DNA of 64,000 nucleotides, taken from CAG-411 sp963643465. GTDB lineage: Bacteria; Bacillota; Clostridia; Lachnospirales; Lachnospiraceae. The notes beneath the pieces were generated by a model, which worked only from the letters and a program-made list of their open reading frames with translations, searched no databases and was not told the origin of the DNA. The stretch is from positions 62,001 through 126,000 of the forward strand of contig CAVIJT010000009.1 of NCBI GenBank assembly GCA_963643465.1, read 5' to 3'. Below are positions 19,834 through 29,585 of this stretch, piece after piece. The first letter of the stretch is position 1; each line of letters begins with the position of its first letter. The translations under genes were made by a program, and so were the position numbers.

Positions 19834-20826
19834 TTATTTTTTTATTTCAGTTGCATCATTATTTCCCACCAAACTTACATCCATGCGGTCATATGGTATA
19901 GAAATATTTTTCTCATCAAAGGTAATTTTTATTTTCTCCTGTAAGTCCCATTTTACTGCCCAATAGTTTTCAGATTTTGTCCATACTCGCATCCCCATGG
20001 TAATAGCACTAGAATCAAAACTATCTACAAAAATAGAAATTTCCTCATCTTTTAAAACGAATTCATGACTTTTGGCAACTTCTTCTAACACCGATTTTAC
20101 ATATCGAATGTCTGATTCGTAGTCAACTCCCACCGTAATATCCACTCGTCTAGTTTCCTGATGGGTTACATTTATAATGTTTGCACCAGAAAGGCTTCCG
20201 TTTGGAAGTACAATTTTTCGATTATCCGGAGTAAGAAGTGTCGTGTAAATAATATCTATTTTTTTTACCACTCCTTCATTGCCAAGGGCAATAATATAAT
20301 CGCCCACCAGAAATGGTTTCGACAATAATAATAAAATTCCTCCTGCAAAATTAGCTAAACTATCTTGAAAAGATAAACTCAGTGCAAGACCTCCGGAACC
20401 AAGCACAGCTACAATAGCCCCTGTACCAAAGTTCAAATAGCTGGCACACACTGCAATGAGTATTACTATTCCTGCTCCATTTGCAAGAGAACAAAGAAAA
20501 TGAATGGTACCTTCTTCCATATTACTCTTACCTAAGGACTTCTTTAATATCTTTACTACTTTTTTTATGATTACTTTTCCAACAAGAAAAATAAGAAGAG
20601 CAATCGCCAATTTAATTACTACCGGAAGCAGTACATCTACAGCATAATCTTTTACCCAACTAATCATATTCCCCATCCAGCTTACTGTATCTTGTACTGT
20701 TTCAATCTCCGCCGGCGGCATAGTTCCATCGGCAGTCAAATCCAACCCATTGTCTGCTTCTCCATATAATAAAGTTGTCCCACCATTCCATATACAATTT
20801 ACCATTCCAATTGCATGTCTCCACAT
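19834..20826 (-). CDS. MscS-family mechanosensitive channel
   Basis: Small-conductance mechanosensitive channel releasing solutes on hypo-osmotic shock. 330 aa with an N-terminal extension of about 55 residues and three predicted membrane helices. The pore helix TM3 (AVLGSGGLALSLSFQDSLANFAGGILLLL) is followed by the beta domain signature PFLVGDYI and VLPNGSLSGANIINVT. The C-terminal alpha/beta domain has YDRMDV. Start 20826 has SD GGGAG some 12 bases upstream, a little far. It begins 68 bp after glgB ends, with no strong terminator between, so read-through from glgB is plausible. Confidence 0.93.
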   Translation of the reverse strand: MWRHAIGMVNCIWNGGTTLLYGEADNGLDLTADGTMPPAEIETVQDTVSWMGNMISWVKDYAVDVLLPVVIKLAIALLIFLVGKVIIKKVVKILKKSLGKSNMEEGTIHFLCSLANGAGIVILIAVCASYLNFGTGAIVAVLGSGGLALSLSFQDSLANFAGGILLLLSKPFLVGDYIIALGNEGVVKKIDIIYTTLLTPDNRKIVLPNGSLSGANIINVTHQETRRVDITVGVDYESDIRYVKSVLEEVAKSHEFVLKDEEISIFVDSFDSSAITMGMRVWTKSENYWAVKWDLQEKIKITFDEKNISIPYDRMDVSLVGNNDATEIKK

Positions 20827-20894
20827 ACTGCTTTCTTTCTCCCTTCGTGTCTAAATTTCCAGAACCAAGTGGACAAGTCTAGTCTCACAAAATT

Positions 20895-23513
20895 CTATTT
20901 TTTATCAGATATTTCTATAATGCCATTTGATGCTTCTTTTTTTTCTGTATCCTTTTCTACGTCTGGACTATCTTTTTTGGCAGATAACGTTTCTTTTGAC
21001 GGTTCTTTTACACTTGTTCCTAACTGGACTTCTTCTCTTTGTTCTGCCACTTTCTTTGCCAACTCTTTCTCCACTGTATTCACAGTTTCCGCGCTGTCTT
21101 TCTCATTAGCCTTTTTTTCTTTTTGTGCTTTCTTTTCTTCCACCTGCTTTAAGCTAACCTTTTTTGCCTTTGTTTTTCGTTCCTCTGGCTTTGCAGGTTT
21201 TTTCACAGGCTTTTTCTCTTCCTTTGTTGTGCTTTTCTTGGTAGTTGTTTTTTTCACTGTAGTCTTTGGTGTTTCTTTCTTATCTAACAATGGTGTACAA
21301 CGAAATACTGCAATTCCAAGAGGCGGAACGGTAATAGAAATGGACTGTTCTCTCTCATCCCATTCCGCAGCCTTTGACTGCTTCACTCTTGAATTTACAT
21401 GACCCTCACCACCAAATTCCTCTCTATCACTGTTAAAGGTTTCTTTGTATTTTCCCTTAAATGGCACACCCACTTTAAAGTCTTCATATACCACTGGCGT
21501 AAAATTGCAAACAACCAAAAGTGTATCTTCCTCATTGCCATTCTTTCGCAAATAAGAAACCACACTTCGCTCTGCATCCATACAATTGATCCACTCAAAT
21601 CCTTCCGGATCTGAATCCATCTCATACAATGCCGGATAATCTAAATAAAGTTGGTTTAAAGATTTTACATAGTGCTGCATCTTCTGGTGCATTGGATATT
21701 CGTCTACCAAATTCCACTGGAGACTCTCTTTCTCATTCCACTCATCAAACTGTCCAAATTCCTGCCCCATAAATAACAGCTTTTTCCCAGGATGTGTCAT
21801 AAAAAATCCATAGGCAGCACGTAGATTTGCAAACTTTTGCTCATAAGTTCCATACATCTTTCCAATCATAGAACCTTTTCCATGAGTTACTTCATCATGG
21901 GAAAATACCAGCATAAAGTTCTCTGTATACTGATATAACATTCCAAAGGTCAACGCATTATGATTTCCCTTTCGAAACAGTGGGTCTAATGTCATATATC
22001 CAAGAAAATCATTCATCCATCCCATGTTCCACTTAAAATCAAAACCAAGTCCATTTTGGTCTGCATCTCCAGTTACCATCGGCCATGCAGTGGATTCCTC
22101 TGCAATCATAAGAACTCCTTTATGGTTCTTAGTCACAAGGGTATTTAAGGCTTTTAAAAGCTGTTCCACTTCTAAGTTCTCATTGCCACCATAAATATTA
22201 GGCAGCCACTCCCCATCTCTTTTTCCATAATCTAAGTATAGCATAGATGCCACTGCATCCATTCGAAGTCCATCCGCATGAAATGTTTCAATCCAGAATA
22301 AGGCATTGGCAATAAGAAAATTATTTACCTGTGGTTTTCCAAAATCAAAAATCAAAGTTCCCCAATCTGGATGTGTTCCTCTTCTTGGGTCTGGATTTTC
22401 ATACAAACAAGTACCATCAAAGTTTGCCAACCCAAAGTTGTCTCTAGGAAAATGCGCAGGAACCCAATCCAAAATCACACCGATCCCCTGTTTGTGCATA
22501 TAGTCCACAAAATACATGAAATCCTGTGGAGTTCCATAACGAGAAGTTACTGCAAAATATCCTGTTACCTGATATCCCCAAGATTCATCTAATGGATGTT
22601 CCATCACTGGCATAAGTTCCACATGGGTATAATTCATCTTCTTCACATATTTTGCAAGAATCGGTGCAATTTCACGATAATTATAAAATCCATCGGAATC
22701 TTCCTCTGTAACTTCTTTCTTCATCCAAGAACCAAGATGCACCTCATAAGTATTAATTGGCTCCTTCAAATACTCTTTCTTTGTTCTATCCAAAATCCAA
22801 TTTTTATCATTCCATGAAAAATCAGACAAATCTGTCACTATACTGGCATTGTTTGGTCTCATTTCACAAGCATTTCCATATGGATCACTCTTTAAGAATG
22901 TAATGTCACCCCGAAGTTTTATCTCATATTTATAAATACATCCTGCCCCTACACCGGGAATAAACAATTCAAAAATTCCGGACGCATCCAATCGACGCAT
23001 TTGATGTGCGCGACCATCCCATTTATTAAAATCACCAACTACACTAACGCGAAACGCATTAGGAGCCCATACTGCAAAAGCAGTTCCTTTTACCCCGTTG
23101 ATTTCTGTCACATGCGCTCCTAGCTTTTTATATATTTCATAATGGATTCCGTTTATAAAACGAGTTTCATCTTTGGCATCAATGGTAGACTCAAAGGAAT
23201 AAGGGTCTGGATATTCTTGTCTTTCTCCATTTTTGTTTTCTACTATGTATACGTATTTGGGAACTCTTTTCCCTGTAAGAAGGGTTGCAAAAAATCCTGC
23301 CTCATCCTCTAAAAACATCTCAGTTTCTTTTCCTGTCTGGGTATTTTTTACCCAAACTTTCTCTGCCTCTGGTAAAAATGTCTGAACTAAAATTCCGTCT
23401 TTCACCGGATGTGCGCCAAGAAAATCATGAGGTGCGTCTTCCTCCGAATAAACAACCGCCTCTATTCTTGCCCAATCCATTAAATCATACACTCTGTCCT
23501 CTAATGACTTCAT
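20895..23513 (-). CDS. glgB: 1,4-alpha-glucan (glycogen) branching enzyme with Lys-rich tail
   Basis: Introduces alpha-1,6 branches into glycogen in the cytoplasm. Domains: two N-terminal CBM48-like beta modules (about 1-220; AVWAPNAFRVSVVGDFNKWDG), a GH13_9 barrel with VELMPVMEHP, DGLRMDAVASM (nucleophile Asp), IAEESTAWP (acid Glu) and FSHDEVTHGK, then a C-terminal beta domain ending near GIAVFRCTPLL. After this canonical end (about residue 715) comes an extra region of about 155 residues, very rich in Lys, Glu and Thr (TTVKKTTTKKSTTKEEKKP), predicted disordered or coiled coil. Start ATG 23513 follows GGGGAGG. The tail is unusual and its role is unknown. Confidence 0.95.
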   Translation of the reverse strand: MKSLEDRVYDLMDWARIEAVVYSEEDAPHDFLGAHPVKDGILVQTFLPEAEKVWVKNTQTGKETEMFLEDEAGFFATLLTGKRVPKYVYIVENKNGERQEYPDPYSFESTIDAKDETRFINGIHYEIYKKLGAHVTEINGVKGTAFAVWAPNAFRVSVVGDFNKWDGRAHQMRRLDASGIFELFIPGVGAGCIYKYEIKLRGDITFLKSDPYGNACEMRPNNASIVTDLSDFSWNDKNWILDRTKKEYLKEPINTYEVHLGSWMKKEVTEEDSDGFYNYREIAPILAKYVKKMNYTHVELMPVMEHPLDESWGYQVTGYFAVTSRYGTPQDFMYFVDYMHKQGIGVILDWVPAHFPRDNFGLANFDGTCLYENPDPRRGTHPDWGTLIFDFGKPQVNNFLIANALFWIETFHADGLRMDAVASMLYLDYGKRDGEWLPNIYGGNENLEVEQLLKALNTLVTKNHKGVLMIAEESTAWPMVTGDADQNGLGFDFKWNMGWMNDFLGYMTLDPLFRKGNHNALTFGMLYQYTENFMLVFSHDEVTHGKGSMIGKMYGTYEQKFANLRAAYGFFMTHPGKKLLFMGQEFGQFDEWNEKESLQWNLVDEYPMHQKMQHYVKSLNQLYLDYPALYEMDSDPEGFEWINCMDAERSVVSYLRKNGNEEDTLLVVCNFTPVVYEDFKVGVPFKGKYKETFNSDREEFGGEGHVNSRVKQSKAAEWDEREQSISITVPPLGIAVFRCTPLLDKKETPKTTVKKTTTKKSTTKEEKKPVKKPAKPEERKTKAKKVSLKQVEEKKAQKEKKANEKDSAETVNTVEKELAKKVAEQREEVQLGTSVKEPSKETLSAKKDSPDVEKDTEKKEASNGIIEISDKK

Positions 23514-23606
23514 TTCTTTCTAAACCTCCCCAATTATTTTAACTTCTAAAACATTCGAATTCCTTCCTATCTATCGGGCTTCATTCTCCTGTTTCCCACT
23601 ATATAT
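23514..23606. other. glgB leader with degenerate hairpin repeat
   Basis: Holds the glgB SD and a sequence (ACATTCGAATTCC...CGGGCTTCATTCTC) that resembles the second hairpin of the RNA candidate downstream. It looks like a diverged copy. Confidence 0.4.
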
Positions 23607-23752
23607 TTTATAATGATACTACGAATTCCTCCGCCTTCGGCTCTCGTAATTCTACAAATATTCGAATTCCGCCCTATCGGGCTACATTCTCATATTTGTT
23701 CGGTCCCCAAATACACCCAAATAGATGCACGCATCTATTTGGGTGTATTTTT
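23607..23752 (+). ncRNA. Candidate structured small RNA with intrinsic terminator
   Basis: A plausible minus-10 TATAAT (near 23608) is followed by two imperfect hairpins (TACG...GCCTTCGGC...CGTA; ACAAATAT...GCCCTATCGGGC...ATATTTGT) and then a perfect 20-bp stem (23709-23728 with 23731-23750) ending in a T-run. No plus-strand gene precedes the terminator, so a free small RNA or an attenuator for the gene at 23890 fits. I do not recognise an Rfam family. The minus-35 box is weak. Confidence 0.4.
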
Positions 23753-23889
23753 GTCCCTTGTATCATTATATCATTATTCAGTCTTTTTTCCTATGGAAAT
23801 TTTTTTGCATTACCAAAGAAATATGCTATAATTATTATGGAAAATATTTACAATACTTTTATGATTTCTATTACTAAAGGGGGAGCCTC

Positions 23890-25656
23890 ATGTTTGAAAA
23901 AGAATTTATCACTCACAAAATCCTTTTATTTATTGCTTTGGTTTTCATTCTTTGTTTTTCCTATGATAAATATGTATCCGAAAAGAATGGTATTTCCAGT
24001 GAGGAAGGCACCATTTATGCCATTTCAAACACAAGTGAATCCCTTGCAGACAGTCCTTATAACAGTTCCAAATATAACGCAGAACAGATACAACAAGGCA
24101 TTATCGATCAACCCTTGTTTGTATCTATTCCTTCTATTTTTTCCTATATAAATGAAATTGCAAAACAGCCGGAAGATAACTCCATTTTAACAACAACTTC
24201 CGACTATGATTACAACAATAAAACTTGGATAGAAAGTTCCTACTACACCAATTTATTGTCCGTTACAAAGGACAACCAATTTCAATATGACCGTGTACTA
24301 GAAAACTGTATACTAAGCCAGCGAGCACCACTTTATTATGATTTACTGCACACAGTAAGTTCTATTTTTGGTGGCTTTCATTTATACCGCCTTGGTTTTT
24401 TCATTAATATTGTTTTTCTGTTTGCTACCGCATTCTGTTTACTTACTATGGGAAAGAAATATTTTCATTCCTCTTTTGCAGGACTTGCAGCAGCACTTAT
24501 GTATTCCCTAAGCCTTGGATGCTTTTCTTCCATGGTGTGTGCTACCCCTTATATTATGGTTAGCTTTTTTCTTGTATTAACCACACGGATTCACCTTTCC
24601 ATCCTTCGTAAAAACACTACACCAATCTATTTGTATCAGGCAATTGCACTGGTAAATGTGATTGGAAATTTAACGGATTATAGTTATGTTTTATTTGCGA
24701 TACTATTATGCCTGTGTTTTTCAGTTGCACTGGCACTACTTGGCCGTCCAAAGGAAATTCTTTACTACATTGCTTTCCAACTGGTATCTGCACTTGTGAC
24801 GGTATTAATTTATCCAGCAGCTATTTTACACATTTCTACCATTGTTATTGAAGGATTTCAACAATTTCTCTACGATTTTCAATTGGAAGAATTCCAGACA
24901 AGCTGCATGGCAAACTTAACAATTGTGGGCAACCAGCTTTTTAAGCATACTGGAATTTTAATGTTTTTTGTATTGCTGTTACTTGTGGTGTTTGCTATTT
25001 TCCTAAAACGAGACACGTTCTTTAGCCATTTGTCTCATTTTTTCGAACGTATGTCTACAGGAGATGTGGCAGATTTGTTGATTCCTGCTATTATATTTTT
25101 CTATTTCATAGGAATCACTTTTTTCCATCTTGACGATAACTATTTTATATTGACTACTTTACTACCACTTTTATCACTTATTATATCATACGTCACTTAT
25201 CGTCTTTGCAACGCTACCATTCACTCAGAGTTTAACAGTGGTGTACTTGGAATCACACTTACCTGTATGCTTTGTATGATTACCATTACTACAAGCACTC
25301 CACAGTATTTATACGCAGATACTATTGACAAGACAAGCTTTGCAGCTTCCCATTCGGAGGAATACTGTATTTTCCTAAGTTCCGACACCCTAAAAGCATC
25401 GGATCACATTTTAGAGCTTGAACAATACAAACATTCCTTGTTTTTGTCCAGAAACCGCTTAAAATCCTTAAAAAAAGATGATACGTTCTTATCTCAGGAC
25501 AGTGTGATCGTGTATTTATCTACTGGTGATTATGTGGATTCGGTTATTGACAAAATTGCAAAGTTTGGTAAATTTAAAATAGTACAACAATTGACCGATT
25601 ATACAGACGAAAATTCCAATCATGTCTATATTTATCAATTAAAAAGAAAGGTCTGA
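23890..25656 (+). CDS. Polytopic membrane protein, possibly GT-C glycosyltransferase-like
   Basis: 588 aa. One N-terminal membrane segment (ILLFIALVFILCF) is followed by an extracytoplasmic loop of about 110 residues, then around ten hydrophobic segments, then a C-terminal soluble domain of about 100 residues (YCIFLSSDTLKASDHILELEQY). This layout, with an acidic early loop and a soluble tail, resembles GT-C or O-antigen-type membrane enzymes. I see no DD or DE motif that would prove it. SD GGGGG precedes ATG 23890. It is 5 bp upstream of the methyltransferase gene and probably in one operon with it, a curious pairing. Confidence 0.75.
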   Translation: MFEKEFITHKILLFIALVFILCFSYDKYVSEKNGISSEEGTIYAISNTSESLADSPYNSSKYNAEQIQQGIIDQPLFVSIPSIFSYINEIAKQPEDNSILTTTSDYDYNNKTWIESSYYTNLLSVTKDNQFQYDRVLENCILSQRAPLYYDLLHTVSSIFGGFHLYRLGFFINIVFLFATAFCLLTMGKKYFHSSFAGLAAALMYSLSLGCFSSMVCATPYIMVSFFLVLTTRIHLSILRKNTTPIYLYQAIALVNVIGNLTDYSYVLFAILLCLCFSVALALLGRPKEILYYIAFQLVSALVTVLIYPAAILHISTIVIEGFQQFLYDFQLEEFQTSCMANLTIVGNQLFKHTGILMFFVLLLLVVFAIFLKRDTFFSHLSHFFERMSTGDVADLLIPAIIFFYFIGITFFHLDDNYFILTTLLPLLSLIISYVTYRLCNATIHSEFNSGVLGITLTCMLCMITITTSTPQYLYADTIDKTSFAASHSEEYCIFLSSDTLKASDHILELEQYKHSLFLSRNRLKSLKKDDTFLSQDSVIVYLSTGDYVDSVIDKIAKFGKFKIVQQLTDYTDENSNHVYIYQLKRKV

Positions 25657-25661
25657 CTCCC

Positions 25662-27674
25662 ATGTATACATCAAAAGATACCTTACTTTCTTTAGAACAA
25701 GTATGTGAAAAACTTCACATTTCCAAAGCTACTGGACGAAACTGGATTCGTCTGCATAAACTTCCTGTGGATTCTTGGATAGAAAAGAAACCGTTCTTTT
25801 CTAGTACCAAAATTTCCAAGTTGGAACAGGACTTATGGGACGGATCTAATGAATTGCTAAAATCCAGACGAAACAAAGGCTTTCGTTCCGGTACTTCCCT
25901 ATATCAAAAATACCAGACAAGCAAAGAGGCTGAAGCAGAAATTGAAGCTACTCTTTTTTGGTACAGACAGGCAATGGAGAAAAAGGCTGATGCCGCTTTT
26001 TCACACACACTGCTCTGTGCCTGTCTTTTGGAATGTTCTATACAACTTTACGAGAAAAAAGAGCATTTGGTAAGCAAAGATGCCTCTGGACTACTTTCCA
26101 ATTACTTGGAGCATCCGGAAAATTTCCAATTACCTGCTGCCTTTCCATTTTCTTTTTTGGAACCAAAAAAGGCTTTGCTTTCATGCACCAAACAGTTTCC
26201 AGACCTTTTTTCTGTGTGTTACCATTACCGAAAAGAAGAAGATCTACTTGGACTGTTATACCAGTCGATTCGAGCATTGCAAGAACGAAAAAAAACTGGT
26301 GCCTATTATACCCCTGCGACCATTACGGAAAAAACTACAAAAGATTTGTATCCTCTCGTTTCCAAAAATGGTACTTTTCTTGATCCAAGCTGTGGTACTG
26401 GAAGTTTTCTTCTTTCTCTTGTTAAGCAGATTCCAATCTCCCAACTTTACGGCTGTGATATTGATGCTATTAGCGTTGCTATCACCCGATTTAATCTTTC
26501 CCTTGCCACAGATAGCAAGGATGATGAACTACTTTTGTCCCACATTACGGTATCTGACTTTTTACTAGATACTCTTCCAGTTTCCCAATATGACTGTATT
26601 GTAGGAAATCCACCATGGGGAACTGCCTTTACGAAAGAGGAGGAAACAAAACTATCCAATATGTATACTTGTACAAAGGTTGGCAGACCAGAATCCTATG
26701 TACTGTTTATGGAACGTGCCTTGTCTTTGCTTTCGCCCAAAGGAATTCTTTGTTTTGTTCTTCCAGAAGCGTTTTTGCAGGCAAAAAAGCATACCAGTAT
26801 TCGCAAGCTAGTATGCAGACAGTGTACACTTTTATCTTTGGAATATCTGGGAAATGCTTTTTTTGGAGTGCAATGTCCCTCTGTCATTTTTACCATAAAA
26901 AGACTGGAACAGGAAGGGGAAGAGGGGGTTCTCAACTGTGTTTCTGCTCGCATTCAGACAGAACACACCCAGTTTACCATTGAAACCAAACGGACAATCA
27001 CTTGTGACAATTTTTCCATTCGCACAGATGATAAGGCTTACCAAATTTTGCAAAAAATAGAGCAAGTGCCAAATCATACTACCCTTTTGGGACAAGCAGA
27101 ATTCGCACTTGGCATTGTAACGGGAAATAATAAAACCATGCTCTCTGACACAAAAGAAAAAGGCATGGAGCCTATTTTATCAGGCAAAGAAATTCTTCCT
27201 TACGAAATTCTTCCTGCAAAAAAATATACCGTTTTTTCAAAGGAACAATTTCAACAATCCGCTCCTCTTTCGCTCTATCATGCACCACAAAAATTCGTAT
27301 ACCGCTTTATCGCTAAGCATCCGGTAGTGGCACTGGATAAGGACGGCTATTTGACGCTAAACAGTTGTAATTTTTTCATTCCTCATATTCCAGAGGTAGA
27401 TATGCACTATCTGTTAGCAGTGCTAAATAGCAGCGTGATTCGCTTTTATTATGAAAATACGTTTCACTCCTTAAAAGTTCTTCGCTCCCATTTGGAGCAG
27501 CTTCCTATCCCTGTGCCTGCTGCCAACATTCAGAAAAGCATTGGAGCATTGGTGAGACATGCGGAACAAACTACAGATAAAGAGAAAAAAGAGTTACTTT
27601 TAAAAGAAATAGATAGCCACATGCAAGCTCTCTATGGACTTACCAAAAAGGAATGTCATATGTTAAAACTTTAA
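25662..27674 (+). CDS. Solitary N6-adenine DNA methyltransferase
   Basis: 670 aa. An N-terminal helix-turn-helix-like segment (LSLEQVCEKLHISKATGRNWIR) precedes a helical region. The gamma-class methyltransferase core begins TGAYYTP, has motif I LDPSCGTGSFLL (AdoMet binding) and motif IV NPPW (catalytic), and DCIVGNPPWGTAF. The C-terminal half resembles a TaqI/type IIG target-recognition domain (SCNFFIPHIPE, LNSSVIRFYYE). No nuclease motif or partner restriction gene is visible, so it is probably an orphan methylase acting in regulation or protection. It follows the membrane protein by 5 bp and ends in a strong terminator. Confidence 0.88.
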   Translation: MYTSKDTLLSLEQVCEKLHISKATGRNWIRLHKLPVDSWIEKKPFFSSTKISKLEQDLWDGSNELLKSRRNKGFRSGTSLYQKYQTSKEAEAEIEATLFWYRQAMEKKADAAFSHTLLCACLLECSIQLYEKKEHLVSKDASGLLSNYLEHPENFQLPAAFPFSFLEPKKALLSCTKQFPDLFSVCYHYRKEEDLLGLLYQSIRALQERKKTGAYYTPATITEKTTKDLYPLVSKNGTFLDPSCGTGSFLLSLVKQIPISQLYGCDIDAISVAITRFNLSLATDSKDDELLLSHITVSDFLLDTLPVSQYDCIVGNPPWGTAFTKEEETKLSNMYTCTKVGRPESYVLFMERALSLLSPKGILCFVLPEAFLQAKKHTSIRKLVCRQCTLLSLEYLGNAFFGVQCPSVIFTIKRLEQEGEEGVLNCVSARIQTEHTQFTIETKRTITCDNFSIRTDDKAYQILQKIEQVPNHTTLLGQAEFALGIVTGNNKTMLSDTKEKGMEPILSGKEILPYEILPAKKYTVFSKEQFQQSAPLSLYHAPQKFVYRFIAKHPVVALDKDGYLTLNSCNFFIPHIPEVDMHYLLAVLNSSVIRFYYENTFHSLKVLRSHLEQLPIPVPAANIQKSIGALVRHAEQTTDKEKKELLLKEIDSHMQALYGLTKKECHMLKL

Positions 27675-27708
27675 AAAGGACATATGCTATCACGCATATG
27701 TCCTTTTT
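27674..27708 (+). terminator. Terminator of the methyltransferase operon
   Basis: AAAAAGGACATATGC / GCATATGTCCTTTTT is a perfect stem with a 6-nt loop and T-run, directly after the stop. Confidence 0.9.
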
Positions 27709-27791
27709 CATACTCTCTATTTTTCAATTCTTATGTTACTCAATGTGTAATAAAGTAATATTTAGGTATTGCAATATATAAAATTTTTCTG

Positions 27792-29477
27792 TTATGACTG
27801 TAATTCTTTCACAAACATACCACCTCTAAATCCAGTTTCACTGGTCAACAAAAGAAGGTAACGCTCTTTCATGCCTGCTGGCACCCAAAATACAATAGTT
27901 CTCTCATTCCCCATACCAGCAAACGCATCCTCTTCTATCGTAGTTACAGTAGCTGGAAGTACAATATCTGTCACTTTTTCACATCCACAAAAAGCATTTT
28001 CTCCAATAATAGCTGTACCACTGGAAACTGTCACTGTCCCCTGTTTTCCTTCTGCACATATTAATAATTCCGACTGTTTCTTGTTATACAGAACTCCTCC
28101 TACTGAACTGTAATATGAATTTTTCTCTGACACATAAATATCCTTCAAATATCTAGCTTCCGCTAAAAACTGAACATTCCCACCATTATAATAATCTCTT
28201 CCTAATGTGATGCTTTCGATTTTAGAGTATCCATCAAAACAACTTGGCTCATAGTCCGTTACATCATCTGCCAATACAATATGTTTTAATTTATCACAAT
28301 AATTAAAAGCATCCGTCGCTATTACGTTTACCCCTTCTGGTATTGTATATGTCTCATTATCTGGTATAACACAAGCAATTAACTTTTTCTTCTTTTTAGA
28401 AAAAAGTGCCCCTTCTTTAAACATATAGTATTTATTTTTTTTGTGTATCTTCACAGTTTTCAAACTATTACATCCTTTAAAACAATCTCCATTTAATTTT
28501 TTCACATTTTTCCCAATGACAATGGTTTCAAGCTTATCGCAATCTTTAAATGTATCTTCTAGCCAGTTTCCACCTATTTTGGTAACTTTATCACTTACCG
28601 TAGCCGTTCCCATTTTTCCTCTTGGACACAAATATAATGTCTTTCCATTCTTGGAATATAATAAACCATTTTTTGAAGCGTATTTTTTATTTTTACTGCT
28701 TACTTCAAATTTTTGTATCTTTTTGTTTATAATGGCTTGATAATTCAGACTTGTAACACCATTATAAATATGGCAAGTAGTATCTGATATAAAACATCCT
28801 AATATCAATTTTGTCTGCTTTTTATTCAACAACATATTTCCACGCATGGAAAAATGTTTATTTGATTTATGTACTTTTATCTCTTTTAGACTATCGCATC
28901 CAAGAAATGCACTAGCGTCTATGATTTCCATAGACTTTCCAACATAAAAATTTGCTAAATTCTCACAAGACTTGAATGCACCAGTTTCGATTTTCTCTAT
29001 TTTATCTGTCCAATTAATCTCTTTTAATGCTGTACATCCGCAAAAAGCACACCAACCTATATCCTTTACCTTTTTTCCAAATTTTACTTCTTTTAACGCT
29101 TTACACTCTATGAAAGCATAATCCCCTATATTGGTAATTTCATTACCTATTACGATATTTTCCATCTCAGCTTCGATTATTTTTTTATTAGGGCTATCAC
29201 TCAAAAAATTGTAGTAATATACCTCATCCTCTATGTCGCTACCTTCATAACCATCGTACATTTGTCCAGTTCCACTAATGGTCAATGTCTTTGTTGTTTG
29301 ATTATATGTATAAGTGGCATTTTCTCCGCACTTTCCTGACTCTAAAACATCTGTAGTCTCTGCCTGTGCTATAATATTAGTCTCTATGAATCCTCCTATC
29401 TCACTTACTGCTGGTATACAATTTGCTACCAGACATGCACTCAACATTCCTGCTGTTATCTTCTTCCATTTTTTCAC
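27792..29477 (-). CDS. BspA-like leucine-rich-repeat surface protein
   Basis: 561 aa from GTG 29477, chosen because GGAGAGG lies 7 bases upstream; the ATG at 29510 lacks an SD. A signal peptide (KKWKKITAGMLSACLVANCIPAVS) leads. After a beta motif with TLTISGTGQMYDGY come about ten LRR_5 (BspA type) repeats of 22-25 residues with the pattern IxxxAFxxCxxLKEIxxxxx (AFIECKALKEVKFG, AFCGCTALKEINW, AFKSCENLANFYVG). Extended TKLILGC-type beta insertions interrupt them. Such proteins mediate adhesion or carbohydrate contact in gut Clostridia. No sortase signal is visible. Confidence 0.88.
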   Translation of the reverse strand: MKKWKKITAGMLSACLVANCIPAVSEIGGFIETNIIAQAETTDVLESGKCGENATYTYNQTTKTLTISGTGQMYDGYEGSDIEDEVYYYNFLSDSPNKKIIEAEMENIVIGNEITNIGDYAFIECKALKEVKFGKKVKDIGWCAFCGCTALKEINWTDKIEKIETGAFKSCENLANFYVGKSMEIIDASAFLGCDSLKEIKVHKSNKHFSMRGNMLLNKKQTKLILGCFISDTTCHIYNGVTSLNYQAIINKKIQKFEVSSKNKKYASKNGLLYSKNGKTLYLCPRGKMGTATVSDKVTKIGGNWLEDTFKDCDKLETIVIGKNVKKLNGDCFKGCNSLKTVKIHKKNKYYMFKEGALFSKKKKKLIACVIPDNETYTIPEGVNVIATDAFNYCDKLKHIVLADDVTDYEPSCFDGYSKIESITLGRDYYNGGNVQFLAEARYLKDIYVSEKNSYYSSVGGVLYNKKQSELLICAEGKQGTVTVSSGTAIIGENAFCGCEKVTDIVLPATVTTIEEDAFAGMGNERTIVFWVPAGMKERYLLLLTSETGFRGGMFVKELQS

Positions 29478-29539
29478 AAATTTTCCTCTCCTTTTGTTTT
29501 CTATAAGCAATACCTTTTATTTTTTTAAAAATAGACAAG

Positions 29540-29577
29540 AAAAATGCACGCAGAACTTCTTGTTCTACGTGCATTTT
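29540..29577 (-). terminator. Terminator of the chemotaxis receptor gene
   Basis: AAAATGCACG...AGAAC / GTTCT...CGTGCATTTT has a long stem and a T-run on the minus strand. It lies 9 bp past the MCP stop. Confidence 0.85.
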
Positions 29578-29585
29578 GTTTTCTC

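Noticed and set aside
26033..27095. Several frames inside the methyltransferase on both strands
   Set aside because: Shadows of a gene with clear methylase motifs in its own frame.
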